64,000 nt of DNA from Nymphaea colorata (GCF_008831285.2 NC_045142.1:25185876-25249875); one strand, 5' to 3'; counted from the stretch's first letter, positions 32,444 to 42,776 are shown. The notes: generated from the letters alone by a model not told the origin. Numbers and translations are program-made.

Positions 32444-33437
32444 TCAAAACTTCATGGAGGCCGAGACCTTTTTCCAGGTGGGGCGCGAAGAGATGTCCTC
32501 CCACCAGGCATTGACATGTTTGCGCGAAGCAATGAGGGAAGCATAAGGGGTGAGCATAATGTAGTGAGTGCAAGGAAGATGGTGCAGATCAGCAAGGGAG
32601 AAGACATCGCCACCCAAGTACTTCCTCTTCGCCAAGATTTCCTCATAGACGTCGAGCACCTTGCCGAGCTTCACACCCTGGGCCTCGACCAAGGTCGTAT
32701 CCGGCGTCTCTCCCCTGGATGGCTTGAGAAATAACTCATAAAGCATGGGCTGGATGGCTGGGTTGAATTGGTGAGCCTCTACTTCTAGCCAGACTCCCAC
32801 TGAGTACATTTCAGCCGGGCTGGTGCCTAGCAAGTCTGTCCCAATGTCCTTGTACCTGTGTGCCACATACTTTGAGATAGCCCTAGACTCTGCAAACACC
32901 AATATGTCGCTAATTTAGAACCTTTGTTTTATGTTGCCAATAAATTGGTAAGGTAGTTGTATGCATTAGTTTGTGGTGGGACCAATTATTTATCTCATTG
33001 CTTGACATGTTTCACAGCCAATCAAAGCACCAACTGCCATGAATAAATAAACTTATGAAATGTGGTTTGCTTTCCCTTACCAAAAAGCTTGAGATCTCCA
33101 TCCTCAAATACAGGAATCTGACCAAAAGGCTGAAAAAGAGAGACAGAAAATAAGAGCATCAGGCTTGTTTGACTTGAAGTTGCATTTATTTTCCTACTGA
33201 TCTCAAATCCAAGAGAATCTCAAATCCGTGATAGCTGAAATCCACAGTTGTATCACACTGTAGATTTTTTGCTTCTACCCCCAATGTGAATTTCAAACCC
33301 ACACTTTAAGGCCCGTTTGATGGGCGGGTGAAAGTGGGCGGGGGAGGAAAAATTTGTAATTTCACCCGCCCGGTTGAGAAGCCATCAAACGGGGTGGAAT
33401 TCCACCCGTTTAACCGAAGAGGGAGCGGGTGGAATTC

Positions 33438-33484
33438 CACCCGCTCGAAAGTCCGAGCTCGGAGCTCAGACTTTCGAGCGGGTG
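33438..33484. repeat. Perfect 16-bp inverted repeat near Harbinger left end
   Basis: CACCCGCTCGAAAGTC at 33438-33453 is matched by its exact complement at 33469-33484 with a 15-base loop. Neighbouring gaattccacccg and gaaatttcacccg words repeat the terminal motif, so the left end is a nest of inverted terminal-like motifs. Confidence 0.85.
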
Positions 33485-33526
33485 AAATTTCACCCGCTCG
33501 AAATATACCCATCATGCTATTCTGCT

Positions 33527-33606
33527 GCAGCGCTCGAAGTCCCTCCGCAACGCTCGACCTCCCTTCGCAGCGCTCGAAGTCCCTCTGCAACGCTCGACCT
33601 CCCTCC
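33527..33606. repeat. 40-bp tandem repeat, two copies, in Harbinger 5' region
   Basis: The unit starting gcagcgctcgaagtccctc is at 33527 and 33567. Within each unit a related half-unit (cgctcgacctccct) occurs. Confidence 0.8.
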
Positions 33607-33617
33607 GCAACTCCTCC

Positions 33618-34062
33618 TCCCTCGTGCCTTCTCACTGCCAGGTTTCACCGTCGACCGTCGCAAGACCCTCAAGCGGCCGGCGTCGGAGGTTTTTCTGCCG
33701 GTATATCTCTCTGTCGCTCTCTCTCTCTCTCTCTCTCTCCCCGTCGCTAGCTGCCCACATTTCCCCCCTTTCTTCCGCACATTTCCCCCCTTTCTCTGTG
33801 CTGGGTAGCACCCTCAAATGCCCCCATTCCCCCCCCCCCCCCCCCCCCCCCCCCTCAAACGCCCCCATTTTTTCCCTCCCTCGTGCCTTCTCACTGCAAG
33901 GGTTTCACCGTCGACTGTCGCAACACCCTCAAGCGGCCGGCATCAAACATTTTTCTGCCGGTATATCTCTCTGTCGCTCTCTCTCTCTCTCTCCCTGTCG
34001 CTAGCTGCCCACATTTCCCCCCTTTCTTCCGCACATTTCCCCCCTTTCTCTGTGCTGGGTAG
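33618..34062. repeat. Direct duplication (period 260 bp) in Harbinger promoter region
   Basis: About 190 bp from ccctcgtgccttctcactg to gtgctgggtag occur at 33618-33808 and 33878-34062. Each includes gtttcaccgtcga, ctgccggtatatctctctg and a CT microsatellite. Between them lies a run of 26 C bases (33829-33854). A TATA-like gtatatctc occurs in each copy, so duplicated promoters are possible. Confidence 0.85.
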
Positions 34063-35669
34063 TTCCCTCAGACGCCATAATCTTCACTCCTCCATTTCCG
34101 CTTTTTGTATCTTCGATTTGTGTGGTTCTTTTGTTTTTTTTTTATTTGATTTCATGTTTTGTTTCTCTTGTTGGGTGTTCACATTTCTTATCGTTCTTAT
34201 TTGCGGCAGTCTGTGTAAACGAGCAGCTAAGTAATAGAAGCATTGAGCTCCATGTATTGAAAACAAGCTTTTGGTGGAGGCATAGAAATGGTTGCCTTAA
34301 CCTTATCTCGTTATCAGTATCGCCGTTCTTTTCTCTGAGTTTTATTATGTTATCCCTTAGGGAATTTGGGCCCTTAGATAGAAACGGGGCTTAGATTTCA
34401 GCCACGCAAGTTGCCTGTACAGGGACCTATCTGACAATAAGAGAAGAATCTATTTTTCTCGTTTGTCAGGTAAGCTATTGGAGGTCGCCCCCATGGAACT
34501 CAGACCCTTCCACACCTTGGTTATGTTAATATGAGCCGACAATGAGTAATCGATCTCTGTTCCTAGGGTTCCTGTCTTGCCTTCTCAAGTTCTTTTGTGA
34601 AAGACCAACAGTAAGAGTACCACAGTGCCTTATAACTTAAAACCTGCAAAAAAGAACAGGGCCTAGCTCTCTGTATCTACGGGAGAGTGAATTTCTTTCG
34701 AATTAGTTCCTAGTAGAACTGTTGTATCCTTTTCCATTTTTATTCTCTTTCTTTTACCAATTGTCATTGTCTTGGCCAAGTATATGATAGAAGAGAACAT
34801 GAATGTCTAAGGGTGCTTTTAACTTTTAAGTAGTGCATAACAATCACCGTGTAGATTCTTCCTGTTTCTAGGATGTTGGTTTTCTTCAACTTATATCGGA
34901 GGCTTGCAGAAGCAAAATGGGCTGCATGAGATGGAGAAACATGCCTGAATTAATAGGCAGTTTGTTCATAAATAACGTTGTTCACGCCTCCGGTGTCTAA
35001 TTGTTCTATTCTCAGTTATTGTTCTCTTATATGTTTTTCACGAAAGAAAAACATGTAATGATCTTTTCTATGGATGAAACATAACATATAGCATTAGCTC
35101 ATCGTTCTCACAAAAACACTTTCATTTCACTTTGTCTTTACAACAAATAGAGCCATTGTTTGGAGCTTGTAGTGGTTAATCTTTTTCTTTTTGTATTTGA
35201 CACAAATTCTCACTATTGCAAGAATCAAGTTTTAACTTTTATTGGATTTAGAGTGCGGTTTTCACTTGATTCCTATTGCAAAAATAGTTGCTATTCTTTT
35301 TGCATAAAGCTTGCATCAAATTTTGGCAACATTGCTAGTGAACGACAAATTAAAATCCCAAATATTCAGTTTATTGCTGACGTCTTTTGTACTTATCATG
35401 TGTTATTAGTTTGCTTTGGTTCTTTATTTAATATTTCTTAGTTTATTTTCTTATTGGGTGTTTTTGGACTGTTTTAATTTGCTTTGATTTTATCATGCTG
35501 CATTATTATGGATGAATTTCCTTTCTTTTCTGTGTATGAAAGGTCTACTTATGCTTTTATGGTTTCTGATGGTTTCTGATGCTCCTTTGTCGTTGTTTCT
35601 CGTACAACTGTTCTTCATGCTAGATTTATATTACTGTTACTGTGAAGAATTATTATACAAAACGTTAAC
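34063..35669 (+). other. Harbinger 5' leader region without recognised coding
   Basis: This is about 1.6 kb of T-rich sequence before the first Harbinger ORF. Short frames have no motif. A leader intron is plausible but I cannot place its ends. Confidence 0.4.
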
Positions 35670-36647
35670 ATGGAAGACAGCGGTCCTTCAAGAGAAAATC
35701 TTACATGGACTGAACCACAAATGGATTACTTAGTCCAGCTTCTTGTGGAGCAGTCACGCATCCCTGGCATGAAATCCGGCGGAGGTTTGAAGCCCAAAGC
35801 ATACACAGCTATTAAAAAAGCAATGATGGATAGATTCGGTCCAGAATTCACGAAAGACAAAATAAAAAACAAATTGAAGTATTCCAAACCCAACTTGACA
35901 GTGATGAAGGAAATGTTGAACATAAGTGGGTTTGGCTACGACCCAATTAACAAATGCATTGAGGTCGACCCCCAAGTATGGAACGACTACATTGAGGTAA
36001 ATTATAAAATTAATATTATTAGGTTTTGTCTCACATGTATTTGCTTCTGCAATATTTGAACACATGAATTTCTTCAGAAATATCCGAATTTTCTTCAGAA
36101 ATATCCGAATAGGAAAAAGTACAGAGGTCCAAAAGTCTGGAGATACTATGATGAGTTCGCCAAGGTATATGGCAAATCTCATGCAACTGGGCAAAACGCA
36201 GTCACATTAAACAACGTGCTTGAAGCTGAGACTGAACCACTCCCATGTACACCTGCATCTCAGACATCACCTTCGTACATGCAGCCTGATAGTGAACAGT
36301 CATTTACACAGTCGCCACTACCTACAACTCCTACAACTGAGAATCCGACAACCAACACAAGTACACGTAGGTCAAAACGGAACAAGTCAACCAATGATGA
36401 CATGTATTACAATTTGTTGAATGGTATAACTAAAAATGTGGACTCCCTCACACATACTTCTAGAGGGTTTCAATATGTCAAATGTTGTGAAATTTTACAA
36501 GAGATGGTGGACACAGGGCTACTAGATAGTCATACGAGACTGATGAGTCTGGACCTGTTAGGAGAGGGAACCAATTCCATGATCTTTCTCAACGTTCCAC
36601 CTGAAGACCGGCTGACATGGTTGTCGCGTAGACTTGGTGATTTGTAG
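35670..36647 (+). CDS. Harbinger Myb/SANT-like protein (accessory ORF1), two exons
   Basis: Exon 1 is 35670-35996 and exon 2 36099-36647, giving 291 aa. The N-terminal domain has LTWTEPQMDYLVQLLVEQ, LKPKAYTAIKK, FTKDKIKNKLK and a VWNDYIE end, matching the Myb/SANT-like DNA-binding proteins that accompany plant PIF/Harbinger transposases and help them bind DNA. A Ser/Thr/Pro-rich linker with RRSKRNK (possible nuclear signal) and a C-terminal leucine-rich region follow. A 21-bp duplication places two in-frame acceptors (exon starting at 36078 or 36099), so an isoform with seven extra residues is possible. The frame looks intact. Confidence 0.85.
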
Positions 36648-36770
36648 GTAAGATTCCATGTCTGTTAGTTTAATTATTTGTATGTTTCATTTGGCACAAT
36701 AACATTTGTTGTGTGTTTTTCTTTTCATTCCATGAACATCCATGTAGTGAGAAATTGTTGCAATGTATTT

Positions 36771-36898
36771 GCAGTTTAGTCGAAATGATTGATTTTGTTA
36801 TTCAAGTACCTTACATGTATATGCAGTTTAGTCGAAATGATTGATTTTGTTATTCAAGTACCTTATATGTATATGCAGTTTAGTCGAAATGATTGATT
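36771..36898. repeat. 52-bp tandem repeat, 2.5 copies, at the transposase start
   Basis: The unit gcagtttagtcgaaatgatt... begins at 36771, 36823 and 36875 (partial). Each copy carries an acceptor-like tgcag and an ATG in aaatgattgatttt. Because 52 is not a multiple of three, only the last ATG (36889) opens the long transposase frame cleanly. Confidence 0.9.
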
Positions 36899-38306
36899 TT
36901 GACATGTTCGATGACGACGATGAACGAGTGCTTTTCATCATTCGAATGGTTTTTGTCTTCATCTTCTTTTGGTTGAAAGACCGACCATCATCTAGGAGGA
37001 TTGTTCATCCATTTCGAGATGCTGGTACATCTTTTGTCCAACTAATGCTTCGCGGTCATCCTAGAAATTGTTTGGACTTACTCCGTATGGAAGGACATAC
37101 ATATATGAGACTGTGTAACATTCTAAGGAATAGAAATTTGTTGGAGGATGCTCGTGACATTACTGTAGAAGAACAAGTAGCTATATTGCTTTTGACAATT
37201 GGACATAATGAACGGAATCGTGCTGTTCAAAATATGTTTCAACATTCCGGACAAACAATAAGTAAATATGTCAGCCTAGTGCTACGAGCGATATATATAC
37301 TGGGTAAGGATTACGTTCGCCGGCCCAATGATGAGATGATGCCAGCACATATTCGACATTCTAAACGATTCTTTTCATATTTTGAGGTAATTTCATCATC
37401 TTCAACTCAACATGACACATACAACATGACAAACTACAACATGACTAATTAGTTGCCTTATCATATAAAATTGTTTAGGAGCAATCGATGGCACACATAT
37501 ACCGGCTTGGGTCCCTTTTTCAGATCAAGCAAGGTTTCGCAATAGAAAAGGTTTCGTTTCTCAAAACGTCATGGCTGTGGTCGGCCTAGATACTAAATTC
37601 CACTACGTTTTGGCTGGATGGGAAGGAAGTGCAACAGACTCAAGAGTATTGTACAATGCACTAGATCATGAAACAGACCCATTTGTTGTCCCAGAAGGTA
37701 CGTAGTTCCACCAACCAGTTCAGTCTTTTATTAAGAAGCATGTATCAATGTATAAATAAATTGTGTTCAATTGTAGGCAAATTTTATCTGGCTGATGGGG
37801 GGTATCCAAACATTGTTGGTTTGCTTACACCTTATCGAGGATATCGTTATCATATGTCTGAGTTTAACACTCGAGGAGCACGTTCACCTAGAACAGAAGA
37901 AGAATTATTCAACCATAGGCATTCATCACTCCGAAATACAGTAGAAAGAACTTTCGGCATGTTGAAAGGTCGTTTTCCAATATTGAAAATGCAAGTTCAG
38001 TATCATTTCCAAAAACAAGCTCAAATTGTTCTTGCTACATGTGTACTGCACAACTTCATAATTGAACACAATCCAAATGCCGAGCAATTTGATGATGAAG
38101 ATGCACCTTCGATTGATAACTTTGTCTTAAGCGAACCTGAAATTGCAAGCCAAACACATCAGCGAGGAAGCAACAATGCTTTGGGAGCAGCTATATCATC
38201 TCAAATATTTACAGATTATCAATTGAATAGTAAGTTTGTTTATAAATGTTGACTACTTCTTCAGTTTGATTGTCTGACATTTGTTTTCTTTTCAACAGGA
38301 CAATGA
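36889..38306 (+). pseudogene. Harbinger DDE transposase, probably disabled by a lost splice acceptor
   Basis: Exon A (36889-37386) holds the N-terminal helical part, with RRIVHPFRD, MEGHTYMRLC and GQTISKYVSLVLRAI. Exon B (about 37469-37697) holds AIDGTHIPAWVPF (first Asp) and WEGSATDSRV (second Asp). Exon C (37777-38229) holds LADGGYPN, PYRGYRYH and TVERTFGMLKGRFPIL (Glu). A last short piece at 38299-38306 ends the protein at TGA after about 395 aa. The natural exon B border in phase needs AG before base 37469, but the sequence reads AA. The next AG (37477-37478) gives the wrong frame. B-C and C-D junctions are regular GT-AG. The catalytic triad itself is present. Confidence 0.8.
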
Positions 38307-38491
38307 AGATGATGCCCCGCCAAAAGTACTATGTGGTTTTCGAAGGACGTGAGCGAGACATATATGACAGCTGGGAGCGGTGCCAACCATTAGTCTATCG
38401 GTACAAGGGTGCCATCTTCAGATCGTTTGATTCATTACAAGTAGCAAAAAATCACATGCATGAGTATCTCCAGAACAAGTATGGTGTGTAA
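38303..38491 (+). CDS. Small ORF, RNase H1 N-terminal (viroplasmin-type) domain-like, 62 aa
   Basis: The product has QKYYVVFEGRERDIYDSWE, CQPLV, YKGAIFRSF and a final helix-like VAKNHMHEYLQ. This order (aromatic-VV..GR, then Y..W..C, then GA..RSF) is the pattern of the hybrid-binding domain found at the N-terminus of RNase H1 and in the viroplasmin family. It lies in the last exon of the Harbinger transposase transcript. With the GT at 38230 joined to the AG at 38298, the transposase stop TGA overlaps this ORF's ATG as ATGA. A fused protein is not predicted. Function is unknown; nucleic-acid (RNA:DNA hybrid) binding is an inference from the domain. Confidence 0.6.
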   Translation: MKMMPRQKYYVVFEGRERDIYDSWERCQPLVYRYKGAIFRSFDSLQVAKNHMHEYLQNKYGV

Positions 38492-39372
38492 GTACGCAGG
38501 TCTCCACTCATTGAAGATGTTATCGCAAAGCAAGATATAGAAGACACGAAGTAGCCAGAAATGTTGGATTACTTGTTTTGTGATTACATGTTTTCTTTGT
38601 TGGATATGTACTCATTGAACTTTGTTTTTTCTTCTTAGTAGAAAGTACACCCTTTTGTGGATTCGTACTCATGTTACTTTTGTGGACAATTTCTGTTTAA
38701 TGTTTTTGGGAACAAATATATAACTTTTGCAGTTGTAGATTAAGTTAAGAAGGTGTTTTCTGTTGTAATGTGTTGCTAGATATTTCTTTTTGCCTTTTGT
38801 TATATATATCGTGTGAATGGCCGTGTCTTTTAATGAACTGGCTGTATGGTGATTTGTTTTGGGATGATTGATGAAGAAATATATGGGTTCTGCAGTCCAT
38901 TTTTTGTTTATTGGTTTTGGCTTGGTGGTGGTTCCATGAGGTGATGATCTTTCTCGTTTGGTGGTGTGCTTGGGTAATCTGTACATATAAGAATCGGTGC
39001 TGAGGTGATGATCTTTCTCGTTAGATGTTTCGGCTTCGAAACACAAGCTTTTGTGGCATTTATTTGAGTGGTGATCTTTTGTTGTTTTGTAAGTTAGCAT
39101 TCCTACTCCTTCCAAAGTGGAATTGGGGAGGAGAAAAAAAAACAACATTTTCCAGGTTAAATTTTCCCTGTGCATCAAACAAGGTTAAATTTACCATGTT
39201 AAATTCTTCATGTTCATCAAACTGGGTTAAATTTACCACGTTAAATTTCACCCGACAATCAAACAGGGCCTCGTTTTAGAATAGGGTAAAATTTCATCCA
39301 CTAAATTTTTCTAGAAAAATTTACCTTGGTAAACTTACCGCGTTAAATTTCACCCGCCCATCAAACGGGCCC
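38492..39372. other. Harbinger 3' region with a doubled right end
   Basis: There is no coding signal in the transposon sense. Near the end, aaatttcacccgacaatcaaacagggcc (39243-39270) resembles the true terminus about 100 bp further right, and ggttaaatttacc words repeat in the interval. Minus-strand frames here have no motif. Confidence 0.6.
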
Positions 39373-39375
39373 TTA

Positions 39376-40421
39376 ATGTAAAAAGTGTGGATTTGATATC
39401 GGATTCTCGGACGTGAGATCAACGGTAATCAAATGCAACCTTAGGGAATACGCGAAAGAAAAAAGATTTTAAGTGGTAGGCTGAATATATGGATCCATAT
39501 ATAGTTATTATATCTCGATCTTGGTTCGGCCAACAATTCTGATGCTAGCATTCAAAGAGCCCATTACATGAATTTATTGTACTGTACATCAGTGGTAGAG
39601 TCAGAAAAATCGGCTCCATTTTATGGCGAGGGCGATGTTTGGAACCGAATGTTCGACTCCTCACATTATCTTGTGTGGGGGTATTTCAGTCATTTTGGAT
39701 ACCTTTTTTGCCTTCTTGGTTTTTTTCACGGATCAAGGGATGGTCTCCTCTTTAAGTCAAAAGGGCATTTTGGTCATTTCATTTCCAGAGGATGCAGCAC
39801 GGTGAGTAGAGAAACTTACATTTGACCATGACTCGAACCTGGTTAAGCTCTGTCATACGATAAAAAAAAGTAGAGCTCGAGCTAATCATGTTTTGAGCTC
39901 GATTGTTAGACGAGCTGAGCACGAGTTGCTTCAAGATCTAAGCTGGTTAAGAGTCCAAATCATAGACATTTGATGTGCTTTCATAAGCGATGACACAGGT
40001 TCAAAACCTGTTGTTTTCAGCCGCTCGAGCTTGAATGGAACTCAAGCTACAAAATTAATTGAGCTCGACACAAGTTTGAGCAGAGCTTGACTGGGCTTTA
40101 AGCTCGCCTGGAGCCGAGGCCTTGGTTGGGGAATGGAGTTTCAGCCACGTTAACTATGCTCATGTGCAGCCCTACATTTGGCAACAATAGTTGCGGTGTG
40201 TGTTATGTGTCTGAACTTCTTCGAACCCAAAATGTTGCAATTTTCCCCTACATTCATAAAGGAAAACTCTTTACAGAAAAAATATAATAATTAATAAAAA
40301 CCATAATAACAATAGTGGTATCAAAAAAATAGTATCCACAAGAATCAAACAAAAGTGCACCCTGAATGCACCTCATGCTTGACCAATCATACCATACCTA
40401 TAGACTACAATGAGAAGGAGA
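39376..40421. other. Remainder of GSTF locus 3 intron 1, paralogous to 55870-56760 and 46290-47030
   Basis: Shared words include atatggatccatatatagttatta, gactcgaacctg, ttgagctcgac and gtttcagccacgttaactatgctcatg. This shows it is type B intron DNA and not part of the transposon. No gene is present. Confidence 0.7.
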
Positions 40422-40645
40422 AAAGAGAATGGGGGTTATAGTAGCATAAAGAGTGAAAAAAGGCTGCTGCTTATGGGCACCAGCAGCCAGATTAACAGGC
40501 ACGAGTTCATAGTCGACCCCCTTTTCCTCCAGGCACACCAGCGGCCTTGTTGTGGGCGTCGACCGCGCCAAACCGTAAACCTTCACCCCCATCTCCCTCT
40601 CTCTCTCTTTAGGATGTGTCTTCTGATTCTTCACAATGCTGTCAT

Positions 40646-40652
40646 TTTTATA

Positions 40653-40701
<49 letters not shown>
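40646..40701 (-). promoter_or_regulatory. Core promoter of GSTF locus 3: TATA box with abutting GA/CT microsatellite
   Basis: The minus strand reads TATTATAAAAAT (40644-40655), about 55-65 bp upstream of the ATG, with a long CT repeat (40656-40701) just upstream of the TATA box. The same layout occurs at 57026 in the intact paralog and at 47279 in locus 4, with different repeat lengths. Confidence 0.6.
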
Positions 40702-40704
<3 letters not shown>

Positions 40705-41149
40705 ACGTCCGTGCTCCCTCTGTTCTATGAGCCCCATCAAATGGTGGGCAACACCGCGTCCTGGAACACATTGGTCTACTCGCCTCTCTTCTCCTGTTTT
40801 TTTTAGCCTGTTTGGATGGAGGGAGGGAGAGAGAAATGAATGGAAAGGAAGACATTTTTTTTGTTTGAATAATTAAGGAGGGAAAGGAAAGAATAACTAA
40901 TAACTGTGTTTGAATGTAAGGTAAAAAAAAGAAAAAGAAAGAGGAAAAAAATGATATTTTAATATAATTTCAATTTTTTCAAAAAAAAAAAAGAGATTGA
41001 AAGAGAAATGAATGAATGATCATTTCTTTTTCTTTTTTCTCCTTTCCCTCTCCATTATCTTCCATTCCCTTTTCCTTTATTTTCCTTTTTCCTTCATTTT
41101 CCTTCGACATAGCATTAATTTTGTCAGAAGCATTCATTCTTTTTTTTTA

Positions 41150-41990
41150 TTGCTCACCTAAGCACTTAAATACAAGGCCGTAACTTCAATGTATTATTCA
41201 TTTCATCACTTAAATACGTCGTCCTGTCCATTTTACTTTTGTGATAGAGAAGTACAATAGAACAGTACCAGTCACTGATGGTGTGACAAAATTCGTCTCC
41301 TACCGAAAATGATCACACACTTATTTCTTGTGGCAATTTATTGCGTTCACCGGCCTTTTGGATACACTGTTTTTTTTCTTTAGCTTCATTGTTGTTTATT
41401 TATTTTTCTATATGAAAATTTGGTTTGTCGCCGGTTTTTTCCATTTTTCATTTCTTCCCTTTCGCTCAACCTTATTTTTTATTTATTTTTTGAAGTCCAC
41501 AATCATTTTTTGACCTTTGAACTGATCGATCACAATTCATTATATGTGCACCAAATGCCGAATGTTGCTAGACAACAAAAAATTAAAAATTTGTTATTGA
41601 AAACATGGTAAATAATTGATATGATTATTGTTTTCTAATAATAAGCTTTATTATTTTTAACTATCCAACAACATTTGTCGTCCTGCATACTTAAATTACA
41701 CACACACTTCCAAATATATTTATATAATATATTTATAAAAACTATTTTTTATATAAAAAATGTTTTGAATCAAGTTGTCTTACAGCACATGTTGGTTTTT
41801 CTATTACCAAAATGTTGATGTTATGAGAGTATTCATTTTTTTTACAGTAAACACACTATTACAACCTAAAATCATCAACTTAATATATATTTATATCAAC
41901 ATATCTTATCAAGGTTATATTAAAAAAAGAAAACACTTTCAATATCGTATTTAAAGACTCTGACTTTCATCACTAACTTAATAGTCTGGT
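41150..41990. repeat. Block R, copy 1: start of duplicated unit 2
   Basis: It matches 5538 onward and 48635 onward (tattgctcacctaagcac..., agtcactgatggtgtgac, gttgtcttacagcacatgttgg). No coding. Confidence 0.75.
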
Positions 41991-42506
41991 TGGTACAAAG
42001 CCAGACCATTAAGTTGAGAGAGAATTAAGTTGAGAGAGAGAGATGTGTGTACATGATAGGGGCTGAGTCACATGTGCATGTGTGGGCGGTTGTCCTCACG
42101 GTCTCAAAAAATATTATATGTTTATACATTAGCTGGCTACAATCGTTTACTTATTTATATAGTACCCCACAATCATTTTACCATGTATTTGAGGGGATGT
42201 AAAGTTTTTTTGGTGCAGATTGTCCAAAAATTTATAGCTCAGCCATGGTGTGTAGATAAAAATGAATTTTACTTTCATTTAGCATTTAAATATAAAAAGT
42301 TTGCGCTCATTTGTAAAGTTTCTCCTTTAAAAAAATGTTTAGATATAAAAAAAAGTTTTTATTTTTTCTATTAATCATATGTAAACATCTCATATCTGAT
42401 GTCGCAAATGAAATTCACATGTTGTACCTAAAATTCACATTTCGAGTACTTGATATTAAGTTTATACGTCCGCAAAATCTCGAGTACTTTTCTTATAAAA
42501 TTTTTT

Positions 42507-42776
42507 ATATGATGAGAATATATGCAAATAGCCGTTTAATTTAACATTTAAAGTTCACAAACTTTAATTTTTTTAATTTAGAACTGTCATAATTGGAAGC
42601 AAATCATGGAACCACCGCCTTTGTTAAAAAATAAAAGTAATATATGATGAGAATATATGCAAATAGCCGTTTAATTTAACATTTAAAGTTCACAAACTTT
42701 ATTTTTTTTAATTTAGAACTGTCATAATTGGAAGCAAATCATGGAACCACCGCGTTTGTTAAAAAATAAAAGTAAA
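42507..42776. repeat. 135-bp tandem duplication
   Basis: The unit starting atatgatgagaatatatgc occurs at 42507 and 42642 with very few differences (for example ccgcctttg against ccgcgtttg). A related but different tandem copy of the same text is at 50242. Confidence 0.9.

Larger units (their letters stand above)
33309..39372 (+). mobile_element. PIF/Harbinger DNA transposon, 6064 bp, with two gene sets
   Basis: Terminal inverted repeats: left (a)ggcccgtttgatgggcggg, right (reversed) gggcccgtttgatgggcgg. The match goes on through gtgaaa, with a likely G-to-A change at the first left base. TTA at 33306-33308 and 39373-39375 is the target duplication typical of this superfamily. On the plus strand it carries a Myb/SANT-like gene (35670-36647), a DDE transposase gene (36889-38306) and a small third ORF (38303-38491). 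It lies in intron 1 of GSTF locus 3, on the strand opposite to the GST. Confidence 0.9.
32444..40592 (-). pseudogene. GSTF locus 3 (type B), intron 1 split by a Harbinger element and exon 1 donor lost
   Basis: Exon 3 (32444-32889) and exon 2 (33081-33129) are open and have normal borders, with PFGQIPVFE, ESRAISKYVAHRY and [17 protein letters not shown]. Exon 1 (ATG at 40592) encodes MGVKVYGLARSTPTTR with Ser11 and GAHKQQPFFTL, ending at 40449. Compared with the intact paralog at 56807, four bases (AATG in the gene sense) are missing exactly at the exon/intron border, removing the last codon and the G of the GT donor. Intron 1 contains the 6064-bp Harbinger element. Splicing to a cryptic donor is possible, so loss of function is likely but not proven. 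Confidence 0.85.

Noticed and set aside
33306..33808. Several long plus- and minus-strand frames of 100-144 codons in the Harbinger 5' region
   Set aside because: They overlap one another in all frames and stem from stop-poor GC/CT-rich repeats.
38229..38491. A direct protein fusion of the transposase with the viroplasmin-like domain
   Set aside because: The only good donor/acceptor pair (38230/38298) leaves the wrong phase and meets TGA at once. A separate overlapping ORF fits better.
38669..39178. 169-codon minus-strand reading frame at the Harbinger 3' end
   Set aside because: No motif, low-complexity composition, and it crosses the repeat-rich transposon end.
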